A DNA stretch of 64,000 bases from Pleionea sp. CnH1-48 (GCF_024124665.1 NZ_JAMXSB010000020.1:47674-111673), one strand, 5' to 3'. Shown: positions 8,902-17,918, numbered from the stretch's first letter. Program-made: numbers and translations. The notes: generated by a model from the letters alone, not told the origin.

Positions 8902-9956
8902 ACCCAGCTTCAAGTTGAAAGTGCACCATTTATTTCATTATAAACTTCGTTTGGAGTTCTGTAATCCAGACATTTACGGGGCCTGGAATTAAGCTGATAT
9001 TCAATCTTTCTTAAAGCGGTGTCAGTAACCTCTGTAAAGTCAGTTCCTTTAGGTAAGAACCGTCTGATTAAGCTGTTTATTTGTTCGACAGCGCCTTTTT
9101 CCCAGCTATGGTATGGCTGACAAAAATAAGAGTCACAATTAAGGCGTCGATTAACCTCTAAATGCTCAGCATTTTCAACACCATTATCATAGGTTATCGA
9201 CTTAACTAAATGACCAGGATGCTCAGACAATCGCTTTACTATGGCATTCTTTGTTACGAATGCCTTTTTCGAAGTAAGTTTTGTTATATGAGTTAGCCTG
9301 GAAACTCGTTCTAATAAAACGTTAATCGCGCACTTCCTGTTTTTAGACTCAATGGAATCACTTTCCCAGTGACCAAACTCTGAGCGGTTGTTAATCGATG
9401 GAGAACGCTCAAGAATGCTTGTTTTTAAACTGATTTTTGTGGGATGTTTCCTATAGGGATATTTCTTTCTGCGTCTTTTATGTTTCCTTGGAAGAAACGC
9501 TCTAAGCTCTGGAGCTTCTTTATAGATGAACTGATAAATTGACTCATGGCAGATATATCTCAACTCATTTTCCCGCTTTAGCCTTCCAGAAATAATTTCT
9601 GGAGACCAACCTAGCTTTAATTTCTCGACGACATAGTTTTGGGTTTTATCACACTTAGTCAGTATCTTCTTTGCCCTATTTTTGAGCATGCTTTTATAGG
9701 TTTGATGTGCTGGGTGAGGGTAATAACAATCAACATAATAAAAGTAAGTATGCCTTTTTATTTCTCGACTAATGGTTGAATGTGAACGACTTAATCGCCT
9801 TGCTATTTCCCTGATTGACTTCTTCTGGTAGTGAAACCAATCAAATATTCTCTGTCTCTCAAATAGAGATAGATGTGAGTAAATCTTTCCCATTGTGCAC
9901 CTCCTTGGCATATAAGCCATTAGTATAGGTGGTGCACTTCTATTTTGAAACCAGGT
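8902..9956 (-). mobile_element. IS30-family insertion sequence, about 1055 bp
   Basis: The element is bounded by imperfect terminal inverted repeats: 8902-8927 and the reverse complement of 9931-9956 match at 19 of 26 positions and share GTGCACC at their inner ends. One transposase gene fills the space between them. The length is normal for the family. I could not identify a target duplication with confidence. Confidence 0.85.
8910..9893 (-). CDS. IS30-family transposase
   Basis: The 327-residue product is a complete IS30 transposase. It has an N-terminal helix-turn-helix (SIREIARRLSRSHSTISREI, near residues 27-46) and a DDE catalytic domain: the first aspartate in GHWESDSI, the second in ITYDNG, and the glutamate in HSWEKGAVEQ. 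I start it at the ATG at 9893 because AAGGAGG lies seven bases upstream; the longer reading frame from 9920 lacks a ribosome binding site. The reading frame ends within the left inverted repeat. No frameshift or internal stop is present, so the element may be active. Confidence 0.93.
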   Translation of the reverse strand: MGKIYSHLSLFERQRIFDWFHYQKKSIREIARRLSRSHSTISREIKRHTYFYYVDCYYPHPAHQTYKSMLKNRAKKILTKCDKTQNYVVEKLKLGWSPEIISGRLKRENELRYICHESIYQFIYKEAPELRAFLPRKHKRRRKKYPYRKHPTKISLKTSILERSPSINNRSEFGHWESDSIESKNRKCAINVLLERVSRLTHITKLTSKKAFVTKNAIVKRLSEHPGHLVKSITYDNGVENAEHLEVNRRLNCDSYFCQPYHSWEKGAVEQINSLIRRFLPKGTDFTEVTDTALRKIEYQLNSRPRKCLDYRTPNEVYNEINGALST

Positions 9957-9980
9957 GTGACTTGAGTTAAGTGCTATAGT

Positions 9981-9991
9981 CGGAGTGTCTG
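9981..9991. repeat. Right arm of 11-bp inverted repeat flanking the IS30 element
   Basis: CGGAGTGTCTG is the exact reverse complement of 8881-8891. See the left arm. Confidence 0.6.
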
Positions 9992-10007
9992 GTGGTTCTG
10001 TTTAATT

Positions 10008-10967
10008 TTATATCTTATTGAAGGCTGTTAGTAAGCTTCCGTTGTTATAGAGCTTCTCATACAAGTTCTTGTCAAATAGATGTGCAGAAGTAATGTTTTT
10101 CTCGTAGATGATGACTTCGAAGTCATCAATGTTAATGTGAGAAAACTCTCCTTCATCTTTGCTTGTTTTATCTTTAATAATCTTGTCGTAAGCTGGTTGG
10201 TAGTCTGTTGTAAATCTCACCGACATGGTTTTTTCGTCTCTATAACCACTAAGTATGGGTAAGATTCGAATGTATTTGTCTTCGTCATGTGTAGGGCTCA
10301 TTTTGAGAATATGCCCTGTATATACTTGTCTGGTTTCTAGAGTCACCATAATACAGCAGGATTTTTCCATAGACTTTATTAACATGCTATCGAGTTCTCG
10401 TTGCTTGGAAAGTTCCTTGTTTCTCTTTTGAACGACTTTAGTTCCCCAGTCCTTTAAAAATAAAATGGCTTTATTCAGTTCTAAACTGGCTTTGTACAAC
10501 ACCGAAATAGCATTTTCGTTTTTATATCGATCAATGATTGACTCGACGTCTTTTTCTGCTCTGTTAATTAATTTTTCTTCATCTATTTCATGTAGTGCAT
10601 AGGGAATGTTGGCAGCGTAAGGCAATATCACCCCTATAAGAAAAGCCATCAAACAAATAATCGCGATAGAACCACTGCAAAATAATGACAAGTCACCTTT
10701 TGTTTCTCCTGCTCTGACGCTTGATTTCAGGTTGAAGGCGAAGTCATTGGCAAGTTCTATTATGGATAAATATTCTGTAGGAAAGTACAGCCAGATAATG
10801 ATGTGTATTTCAGCTGCCAAAAGTGACAGAACAATACCATAGCTTGCTGAGCTAAAATAAAGTCGCTGGTCGCTTTGTCTATCTATGAAGTGTTTGATTT
10901 TTCTTGTGTTAACGCAATAGATAAAACCACCAAATATTGGCAGTAGAAAAAGAGGTATTAGATTCAT
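10008..10967 (-). CDS. Uncharacterised three-helix membrane protein with C-terminal cytoplasmic domain
   Basis: I do not recognise the family. The 319-residue product has hydrophobic segments at about 3-18, 42-62 and 97-117. A charged helical stretch follows (about 125-190), rich in lysine and glutamate, which may be a coiled coil. The C-terminal part (about 200-300) contains a segment beginning VTLETRQVYTGHI and the phrase RILPILSGYRDEKTMSV, which reads like a small beta-barrel (SH3/Sm-like) domain. It begins 17 bases after the stop of the small gene upstream, without a clear ribosome binding site, so translation is probably coupled. The DNA is more AT-rich than the surrounding core genes, consistent with acquired DNA beside an IS. 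Confidence 0.6.
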   Translation of the reverse strand: MNLIPLFLLPIFGGFIYCVNTRKIKHFIDRQSDQRLYFSSASYGIVLSLLAAEIHIIIWLYFPTEYLSIIELANDFAFNLKSSVRAGETKGDLSLFCSGSIAIICLMAFLIGVILPYAANIPYALHEIDEEKLINRAEKDVESIIDRYKNENAISVLYKASLELNKAILFLKDWGTKVVQKRNKELSKQRELDSMLIKSMEKSCCIMVTLETRQVYTGHILKMSPTHDEDKYIRILPILSGYRDEKTMSVRFTTDYQPAYDKIIKDKTSKDEGEFSHINIDDFEVIIYEKNITSAHLFDKNLYEKLYNNGSLLTAFNKI

Positions 10968-10984
10968 CCGTGAAAGCTTATAGG

Positions 10985-11170
10985 TTAGTTATCGCTGACG
11001 ACTTCTTCCCTCTCTTCTATGTTTTCACTGTCTTCTCTATGAGTTATTTGATTCAATACATCTTCGGCTGATCGATATCCTACTCCCTGCTCGCCAATAC
11101 TATAATTTGACAAGCCATCTTTGCTTGCCCTGTTCCTTAAAACTTCTGCAATATCTTCTACATTTGGCAT
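10985..11170 (-). CDS. Small acidic protein, 61 residues, partner of the downstream membrane protein
   Basis: No family is recognised. The product is soluble and acidic, with a C-terminus rich in glutamate and aspartate. The start is supported by an AGGAAGTG ribosome binding site eight bases before the ATG. It is followed after 17 bases by the membrane protein gene, and the two look like a two-gene operon. It could be a regulator, an antitoxin-like protein or an assembly partner; nothing in the sequence decides this. Confidence 0.55.
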   Translation of the reverse strand: MPNVEDIAEVLRNRASKDGLSNYSIGEQGVGYRSAEDVLNQITHREDSENIEEREEVVSDN

Positions 11171-11735
11171 AAAACACTTCCTATAATTTTGCTGGCTAGG
11201 TTTTTATTCGCTAAAGGTAAAATGCGTTGATTGCCAAGAGCGGTGGATTCCCATAAACACAGTATACTTTATGGCTGTTTTTTATCAATTGTCAATGAAA
11301 CTTCAACTAAATCATGGCATTAACTAATCATTTTTCTATGCATTTTAGACGCCAACTAGCGTTAAAAGTTGCAAAAAATAGCCTAAAAAACATAACTGGC
11401 GTGTTATATTTTTTGTTTTTTTCCTCTATGAAGTTATCAATTGCATTTGAGAGACTGAAAAGGTGTGTTTTGTAGATATCTAATGGCGATGAGTTATTAG
11501 TGAAAAAACAAGGAATTCGCAAAAAGTGAGCTCCTTTTACTCGTTTTTATAATCACACAAAGAAATATGAAAGTTACATTAAGGCGCAAGATATTTGATC
11601 TTCTTGAGCTATTGATTAAATAGCAAAAATTACCTATCTACTCTTTATCCTAATTTTCTCCACAATTCACCGTTACAGTTCGCTCCATCTAAATATTTAA
11701 AACTTATTGTTGTAATAGACTGGAGCTCTATTGAT
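11171..11735. other. AT-rich intergenic region, no gene seen
   Basis: This 565-base gap separates two divergent gene groups and must hold both promoters. It is strongly AT-rich. A 64-codon reverse reading frame at 11328-11522 has no ribosome binding site or family resemblance and I do not call it. A small imperfect hairpin, AAGAT and ATCTT around 11590, is present. No attC site, tRNA or terminator was identified. Confidence 0.5.
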
Positions 11736-12590
11736 ATGAAAAACCAATTAATTGCCTTATTTGTTATCAGTTCTTTGTTGATATTTAGCACATCTTCATT
11801 TGCAGAAGAAGCTACCTTTACCTGGGAGTTCAGAGACGATGGTAAACTACAGTTGCACTACTCCGAATGGGGTGGCAACTGGAACCCTTGGAATTTGAGT
11901 GGCGGTGCTTGTTTTGGCTATAAAGGCCGTGGTGATTTTGGTTTAATGGCTTGTGATGATCTTGGTTATAGTTGGACATTAAACAACGGAAAAATGCAGT
12001 TTAAATACTACCAATGGGGTGGCAACTGGAATCCATGGTCTTTGAGCGGTGGCGCTTGTTACGATTATCGAGCAGGACAATTGGGCATGACTGCATGTGA
12101 TTCTGCAGGTAGCGGCTGGGTGCATCATTCAAGCGGCCAACTTGAATGGAAAGAGTCTGATGGCGGTATGTTTGTTTATATTGGAGGTGGAGTCTTTATT
12201 CTCGATCCTAGTGTTGCATTAGTTGATACAAGCTTCGATGATCTGGTTTCTGAGTTGAACGAAGCTTTAGAAACGCTAAAGGCTGCTGTTGAGCAAATAG
12301 ATACTGAGCTTGATGAGTTGAGTGATAGTATTGAAAATATGAATGAAGGCTCAGAAAAAGAGCAAGCAATGGCAACTAGACTGGCACTTTGGAATGAGCA
12401 GTTAAGGTTGACACTTAAGGTTAATGATCTCGAACCACTCATTACTAACCTCCTAATGTCCGGCTCAACGGCGGATGAATTGCAAGTACAGCAGCTGATG
12501 GAGCAACATTCATTTGTTATGTCATCGGCTACTAATTTGATTAAGAGTATCGCCGATGCTCAGTCTAGCATTGCGACTAATATTCCATAA
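11736..12590 (+). CDS. Secreted protein: beta-trefoil-like lectin repeats plus C-terminal helical domain
   Basis: The 284-residue product has a Sec signal peptide ending near SFA at residue 23. Residues about 27-155 hold two near-identical repeats centred on WGGNWNPWNLSGGACF and WGGNWNPWSLSGGACY, each with a second cysteine about 14 residues later and a trailing tryptophan, and a third degenerate unit. The pattern (small aromatic repeat, paired cysteines, Gly-x-Trp) resembles a ricin-type beta-trefoil, so carbohydrate binding is inferred. Residues about 160-284 are glutamate- and leucine-rich helix, probably coiled coil, with no cysteine. A GGAG ribosome binding site precedes the ATG. A terminator follows, then a second secreted lectin gene with a comparable helical region. 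The function is unknown; an adhesin or part of a toxin are possible. Confidence 0.7.
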   Translation: MKNQLIALFVISSLLIFSTSSFAEEATFTWEFRDDGKLQLHYSEWGGNWNPWNLSGGACFGYKGRGDFGLMACDDLGYSWTLNNGKMQFKYYQWGGNWNPWSLSGGACYDYRAGQLGMTACDSAGSGWVHHSSGQLEWKESDGGMFVYIGGGVFILDPSVALVDTSFDDLVSELNEALETLKAAVEQIDTELDELSDSIENMNEGSEKEQAMATRLALWNEQLRLTLKVNDLEPLITNLLMSGSTADELQVQQLMEQHSFVMSSATNLIKSIADAQSSIATNIP

Positions 12591-12624
12591 CTGAGTAGTT
12601 AACTTGCTACTTGTGAAATCAATG

Positions 12625-12654
12625 AGGCTCTGCATTTGCTGAGCCTTGTTTTCT
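12625..12654 (+). terminator. Rho-independent terminator between the two lectin genes
   Basis: AGGCTC and GAGCCT form a stem around a 10-base loop, followed by TGTTTTCTTT. It lies 35 bases after the stop of the first gene, so the second gene probably has its own promoter. Confidence 0.6.
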
Positions 12655-12673
12655 TTGCTAATAAACACAAACA

Positions 12674-12689
12674 GGCGCTTAAAAGCGCC
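12674..12689. repeat. 16-bp perfect palindrome upstream of the jacalin gene
   Basis: GGCGCTT and AAGCGCC flank two bases. There is no T tract directly behind it. It may be an operator or a minor hairpin in the 263-base gap before the jacalin-repeat gene; the rest of that gap shows no gene. Confidence 0.35.
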
Positions 12690-12853
12690 AGTTATTCACT
12701 TTATGATAAATGTCTAATTGGTATTAATTCACTAAAAGTCAAAATGCACTTTTCCTGCTAACTCTCTCGACATTTGCTCATTAGAATTCTGCCTATCTGA
12801 GTATTGGACTCATATTGAACTAGGTTTAAATTTAAATTGGAGAAGTAAAATTT

Positions 12854-15157
12854 ATGATAAATCATAAATTTAGGACATTGGCAGGACTATTAGTAAGTGC
12901 TGCAGGACTATTTACAAATTCTGCCTTTGCGGCGACAGAATTCAATATTGAATGCCATTCGAGTGGAGGAACACCCAGTTTATCGAGTGCACAAACGACT
13001 GACACTTTGGGTGTTCGATGGTTTGAGAGTGGTGACCTTGTTCACACAGAAGTTGACTCGGCTAACTTGATTTCTGATTGCACTAATAACAGCGGTTATA
13101 CTTATCAGTCGACTGAGAGTCGTTTAACTAACTCTAGCAATGTATCTGTGAAACTTTATGCAAGTAACGATGATGCTCTTTGGATTAACAAAGCGTCGTT
13201 ATTGAAGTCAGGGTCTACAGTATTAAACTGGGGCAACTCCGATTCAGAAGGTTGGTGTTTATCTCGTGATGCTGCAGGCTTTGAAGCAGCGTGGCAAGGT
13301 TATGTGATTGACTCTAAATGTTATACCTGTCTGGAGTTTGATGCCTCTGGTAATGTTTCTGCATGTACCGAAGTGGAAGACGCAATTAATAACATTGGCC
13401 AAAAGAAAGCAGCGGTTACTCAAGTATATGTCAGTTATCTGCAACTGATTCAACAGGCACAGCAATACAATGCTATGGCTGACACTTATAGTTCTAACTT
13501 CTTCTTGAAAGCGTTTGCTGCGCAATTAAGAAATATTGCGAATACGTTGAATGCACAGGCAGCGGCTTTGTTAGCCAGTTCAACTGCTGATGAAGAGCAT
13601 CAAGCAGCATTGGATGCGTTAGAAAACTTACTGCCTTTTAGTGCTTTAGTGAGTAAAACTTACGGAAGCATTGTGGGTAGTGCCAGCGGGACTGGTTTTG
13701 CAGATATCCCTAATGATGCCAGCGTGATTTCTAAAATCAAGGTTCGCAGTGGCCCTTGGATTGACGCCATTCAAATGACTCATCGACTTTCTACGGAAGC
13801 AGCTCAATCTTATTCTCAACACGGCGGAAATGGCGGTGGAGTCAGTGAGTTTGTATTAGGTGATGATGAATACATTACTAAGATCACTGGAGAGTATGGT
13901 GACTATATTGGCAGTATCACTTTCCATACTAACAAGCGTGTGAGTCCTACCTATGGTCTAGCAAGCTCGAATGGTAGTGGTTCTACTTATGAGCTATCAG
14001 CGCCAGAAGGATATGAGATTACTGGCTTCCAAGGTCGTGCAGATAATTACTTAAGAGCGATAGGCCTTGTGATTCGCAGTTTGGAAGTTCGCGACTTATA
14101 TAATTTTAATAGTTCAGGCGGTAATAGTGGCGGCAGTTCAGGAGGCAGCAACCTGACTGCATGTGCTTTGTCTGATATCAATGAGCCAGCAGAAGTTCAT
14201 GGCGCTATTTATGGTGGCAGTGGTGGAAACAGCTTTACTGATGCGCCGACGGCAACGAGCCAAATTAGCAAGCTATCTTTCCGTGGCGGTTGGTGGTTAG
14301 ATGGTATGCAAGTAACACGTAAACTAGAAAATGGTGCTACTCAATCATCTACAGCTATTGGTGGTAACGGTGGTGCTCCGATGGAAATGAGCTTGAGCGC
14401 AGATGAATACATCACCAAAGTTGAAGGTACCTATGGCGATTTTGTTGGGCAGCTAGTGATTTATACCAATAAAGGTCGTAAGCAATCTTTTGGTTCTGGA
14501 CTCGGCAACGGTGCTGGAAACAGCTTTGTGTTGACTGCTCCTGATAGTATGGCTATTACTGGATTCCGTGGTCGTTCTGATGGACACTATTTAAATGCGA
14601 TTGGCATTCTGGTTCAGCCTGTGAAAGCTAACTGTGTTGATAATAGCGGTGGCTCAAATGGTGGTTCGGGCGGTTCGAGTGGTGGTTCCGGTGGCGGTTC
14701 TACCAATACAAATTCAGCGATTGTCATGGACGCCATTTATGGTGGCAACGGTGGAACTGCATTCTCTGATCTGTCGCTAGTGAATGAGCCTACGACTATC
14801 AAGAGTATTAAGGTTCGATCTGGCTGGTGGGTTGATTCTCTGCAGATGACTATTACCCGAGAAGATGGTTCTACTCAAACTTCTGCTCGACATGGCGGTA
14901 GTGGAGGAGCGCAAGGCGAATTTGTTCTTCAGCCTGGTGAGTATATTAAGAAAATCACGGGATCTTATGGTAGCGTTATTGGAAGTATCACTATCCACAC
15001 TAATATGCGTGTTAGCCCTGCTTATGGTTTAGGGCAAGCACAGGGCGCTGGGATGACCTATGAATTAGCAGCTCCTGAGGGTTATGAAATCGTTGGTTTT
15101 CATGGCCGAGCAAATGGAGTACTAGATGCTCTGGGTATTATTGTTCGTGAGCGATAA
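12854..15157 (+). CDS. Secreted protein with three jacalin-like lectin domains
   Basis: The 767-residue product has a signal peptide cleaved after SAFA at residue 26. Residues 27-175 form a cysteine-containing domain (including WGNSDSEGWCLS) that I do not recognise. Residues about 180-260 are alanine-rich helix. Three jacalin-like domains of about 145 residues follow at about 268-413, 449-593 and 625-767. Domains 2 and 3 begin AIYGGSGG and AIYGGNGG, and each domain has a central GGNGG or GGSGG and an ITGF or IVGF strand near the end. Gly/Ser linkers (NSGGSSGG and similar) join them. Domain 1 has lost the opening YGG motif. Jacalin domains bind mannose or galactose glycans. GGAG precedes the ATG. 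A strong terminator follows. Confidence 0.85.
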   Translation: MINHKFRTLAGLLVSAAGLFTNSAFAATEFNIECHSSGGTPSLSSAQTTDTLGVRWFESGDLVHTEVDSANLISDCTNNSGYTYQSTESRLTNSSNVSVKLYASNDDALWINKASLLKSGSTVLNWGNSDSEGWCLSRDAAGFEAAWQGYVIDSKCYTCLEFDASGNVSACTEVEDAINNIGQKKAAVTQVYVSYLQLIQQAQQYNAMADTYSSNFFLKAFAAQLRNIANTLNAQAAALLASSTADEEHQAALDALENLLPFSALVSKTYGSIVGSASGTGFADIPNDASVISKIKVRSGPWIDAIQMTHRLSTEAAQSYSQHGGNGGGVSEFVLGDDEYITKITGEYGDYIGSITFHTNKRVSPTYGLASSNGSGSTYELSAPEGYEITGFQGRADNYLRAIGLVIRSLEVRDLYNFNSSGGNSGGSSGGSNLTACALSDINEPAEVHGAIYGGSGGNSFTDAPTATSQISKLSFRGGWWLDGMQVTRKLENGATQSSTAIGGNGGAPMEMSLSADEYITKVEGTYGDFVGQLVIYTNKGRKQSFGSGLGNGAGNSFVLTAPDSMAITGFRGRSDGHYLNAIGILVQPVKANCVDNSGGSNGGSGGSSGGSGGGSTNTNSAIVMDAIYGGNGGTAFSDLSLVNEPTTIKSIKVRSGWWVDSLQMTITREDGSTQTSARHGGSGGAQGEFVLQPGEYIKKITGSYGSVIGSITIHTNMRVSPAYGLGQAQGAGMTYELAAPEGYEIVGFHGRANGVLDALGIIVRER

Positions 15158-15164
15158 GCTAAAA

Positions 15165-15198
15165 TAAAAAAGGTTCAGCAGATGCTGAACCTTTTTTT
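15165..15198. terminator. Bidirectional terminator between the jacalin gene and the TonB receptor gene
   Basis: A long stem, AAAAAGGTTCAGCA paired with TGCTGAACCTTTTT, has a two-base loop and A and T tracts on both sides. It can serve the two convergent genes. Confidence 0.9.
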
Positions 15199-15229
15199 AC
15201 GTCTTCTAATATGCAATCGAAAAGTTTAT

Positions 15230-17629
15230 CTAGAAATACCAACGGAAATCCAAACCATAAGTCGCAGGCTCTGCTCTCACCGTGACAGGACTACCCACCG
15301 CACTGCCTTGACCACCAATGCTGTATAAGTATTCTTCATCGGTTATATTGGCACCCCACAAAGAGATTTCCCAATCTGCATCAGCGGGCCGATAAGTAAA
15401 GCGAGTATTGATTAACTCGTAGCTTTCTATTTTTTGTGACGCATCGGCACCTGACTGATCCACTCTGTCACCTGTGTAGGTGTAGTTGATTCGCCAATCT
15501 AAACTGCCAGAATCTCCAATATCAAACGTCGTGTGCGCTTGAAGGTTAAATTTATCTTCGGGCATGGATGATAAGGGTTCACCCGTTAAGTCATCCGCTG
15601 CTGTTTCTCCTGGAAACAACTGATAGTCGGTATACTCAGTTTTAATGTGCCCGTAGTTGGCAGATAAGCGGAAGTTATCGGTAACAGACCAATCGATCTC
15701 AACTTCGAGTCCATCACCTTTGGCATCAGCATTACCAACGTTATAAGTTGGGATAGAACCCGATGGGCCAGACAGTTTCAAAATTTGCAAATCGTCATAG
15801 TCGTAACGGAACACCGAGAAGTTAAAGCGCAAACGATTATCTAACCAGTCGGATTTGTAACCTAGCTCATAGTTAAAAATATTCTCTTGTTCAAAAGCGG
15901 GATCAACACCGAGACTGTTAAATCCACCAGCCTTAAATCCTTTAGCCGCACTAAAGTAAAACATGGAGTTGTCGTTAGGTTTATAGTCGAGTACGACGCG
16001 AGGTGTCCAGTCTGTCCAGCTGTCTCTTTGTTTGTAGTTATTGAACTGATCAAAAAAGATAAAACCAAAAGGTTCTGGTGGTACACCATCTATGGGGATG
16101 ATGACCTCGTTGCGCCATTGTGAGTCGATAGTAAAGACTTTTCTGTCATGACTATAACGTAAACCGGCAGTTAGGTTCAGGTTATCGGTAATGGCGTAAT
16201 TCATATCAAAGAAAAACGCGATGCCAGAAAAGCTGCCGTCGTTTTCGGTCACTTCGCGCCATGGGCGATTCAAGTTTGCTTGAGTCGTCATCGCCAAAAT
16301 TTGATCGGTAGTTAATCCTGTTAATTGTGATAAAAGAGCAAACTGTTGAGCGAACCCTTGAGCCAGGAATCCTGATATGCCCGTGCCCAAGGGGACCGCC
16401 GGAATCAATTCCGCAGGAATACCTCCATCAATTAAAAAGAAGGTGTCGAGTGTATTTGTCGAAATATCAACAACGTGTTTCTGCTTTACGTTTTCCCAAA
16501 AGAAATTGCTGCCCAGTGTCCACTGTACATTGCTGTCATTATCAGAGGTTAAACGAAACTCCTGACTGAACTGTGTTTGTTCTTCTTGATTGGTTGTGGC
16601 AAAGAAAAAGCGATTATTGGCGCTGCCGTCTTCTTCTTCAAAGTTGACACTTTCAAAAGAACGTAATGATGTTAAGGAGGTAAAGATAACACCACCACGA
16701 TCAAGATTGACTTCAACCGATGTTCCCCAGGCTTCACGAGTTTCCATAGTGTCTATATCGGATTCATAGTCACCAAAAGGATTTGCTGGTGCGATGGTTG
16801 CGTTGGTACTTGCGGCAGGGCGAGCATCCTGATCAACATTATCATAATCAAAACGCCAAACGACTTCGTTGTCGTTACCCAGATCCCAGAGTACCGCACC
16901 CTTGGCAGCGTAGTTGTCTTGATAGCCTATGTCTTCGCCGGTGATGGCATTGTTAATATATCCATCGCGTTGATTGGCAAAAACACTGCCGCGAAAATAA
17001 ACGTCTTCGCCCAAAGCTCGATTAAAACCTGCTTCGATACGCCGTTTGTTGTAGTTGCCCAGTGTAACGAGTGCATGACCTTCGGATTCTTTCGATGGCT
17101 TTTTGGTGATGACCTGTATTGCACCTGCTGCGGCATTGCGTCCAAATAAAGTACCTTGTGGGCCTTTGAGAATCTCGATTCGTTCTATATCGTTAAAGTC
17201 CAGTTGCGCTGCGCCACTACGACCTACATACACACCGTCTATATAAACGGCAACCGCGGGATCAGAGCCGATACCAAAATCGTTAGTCGATATGCCGCGA
17301 ATGGTGTAATTAGGTTGGGTTAGGCTGGCGTTGTTGGTTTCTAGACCTGGAGCAAAGCGGCCTAAGTCATTAATGTTGATTGCACCCAGCTCGCGCATTT
17401 CCCCTTCAAAGTAAACGCTCAAAGGAATTGGAACATCTTGTGGGTTCTGTTCGCGACGCTGCGCGGTGACCACTACTTTGGTGTATTCAGAGTCATCGGC
17501 TTTCTTGTCTTTGTCGTCTTCAGCGCTATAACCATAGGTAGAGAAGATGGCTGCGGTGACTGCTGAGCAGAGGAGTTTCAATGTGGGAAGCGAGGTTTTG
17601 TTATTATCCCTGAATGATGCTGCTTTCAT
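15230..17629 (-). CDS. TonB-dependent outer-membrane receptor
   Basis: The product is a 799-residue outer-membrane transporter. I start it at the ATG at 17629, which has GGAG nine bases upstream; the longer frame to 17710 has only a TTG start. The N-terminus has a signal peptide, then a probable TonB box (VVVTAQRR, near residue 53), the plug domain (YTIRGISTNDFG, IEILKGPQGTLFGRNAAAGAI), and a beta-barrel ending in aromatic RWYF. It resembles the large group annotated for iron complexes and for organic substrates, and the ligand cannot be read from sequence. The divergent beta-helix and diheme genes share its promoter region and two palindromes, so coregulation is likely. Confidence 0.93.
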   Translation of the reverse strand: MKAASFRDNNKTSLPTLKLLCSAVTAAIFSTYGYSAEDDKDKKADDSEYTKVVVTAQRREQNPQDVPIPLSVYFEGEMRELGAININDLGRFAPGLETNNASLTQPNYTIRGISTNDFGIGSDPAVAVYIDGVYVGRSGAAQLDFNDIERIEILKGPQGTLFGRNAAAGAIQVITKKPSKESEGHALVTLGNYNKRRIEAGFNRALGEDVYFRGSVFANQRDGYINNAITGEDIGYQDNYAAKGAVLWDLGNDNEVVWRFDYDNVDQDARPAASTNATIAPANPFGDYESDIDTMETREAWGTSVEVNLDRGGVIFTSLTSLRSFESVNFEEEDGSANNRFFFATTNQEEQTQFSQEFRLTSDNDSNVQWTLGSNFFWENVKQKHVVDISTNTLDTFFLIDGGIPAELIPAVPLGTGISGFLAQGFAQQFALLSQLTGLTTDQILAMTTQANLNRPWREVTENDGSFSGIAFFFDMNYAITDNLNLTAGLRYSHDRKVFTIDSQWRNEVIIPIDGVPPEPFGFIFFDQFNNYKQRDSWTDWTPRVVLDYKPNDNSMFYFSAAKGFKAGGFNSLGVDPAFEQENIFNYELGYKSDWLDNRLRFNFSVFRYDYDDLQILKLSGPSGSIPTYNVGNADAKGDGLEVEIDWSVTDNFRLSANYGHIKTEYTDYQLFPGETAADDLTGEPLSSMPEDKFNLQAHTTFDIGDSGSLDWRINYTYTGDRVDQSGADASQKIESYELINTRFTYRPADADWEISLWGANITDEEYLYSIGGQGSAVGSPVTVRAEPATYGLDFRWYF

Positions 17630-17820
17630 TAGGTTTTGCTCCAAGTTATTGTTATGAGCACTTTTAATGTCGGCAACACTAAGCGGTATCTTATACGCCT
17701 CTGTTTGCAACCCCTACAGAAACACCATGAAACTGTGCTTAATTTGCCTTATTAAAAGTGTTTTATTTTTTTCTGGCACAAACCAACTGTGAAGAGTTAG
17801 TTATCCACTTTAAGCTTAAA

Positions 17821-17836
17821 TGGTACAATTGTACTA
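17821..17836. promoter_or_regulatory. Putative operator 1, TGGTAC-N4-GTACTA
   Basis: This near-palindrome has a perfect 12-base core (GTACAATTGTAC). It shares the pattern TGGTAC-N4-GTAC with the site at 17919-17934 in the same intergenic region, 98 bases away. The TetR-type protein encoded at 20398-21051 is the best candidate to bind it. Confidence 0.6.
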
Positions 17837-17918
17837 ATTAAGTATCACATTCTGCGCAGCGAAACAAACTTAGCTGTATTGCACTGCGCCATGCTCAAGT
17901 GTTGATTTTTGTTCTATT

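Noticed and set aside
8539..8913. 124-codon reverse reading frame within and after the PhoX gene
   Set aside because: It is antisense to a clear family member for nearly all its length and has no family match or ribosome binding site.
11345..11405. CGCCAACTAGCG / TAACTGGCG imperfect repeats, considered as an integron attC site
   Set aside because: The core sites do not fit the attC consensus and no cassette array or integrase is present.
11328..11522. 64-codon reverse reading frame in the AT-rich gap
   Set aside because: No ribosome binding site, no recognisable domain, and composition like the surrounding noncoding DNA.
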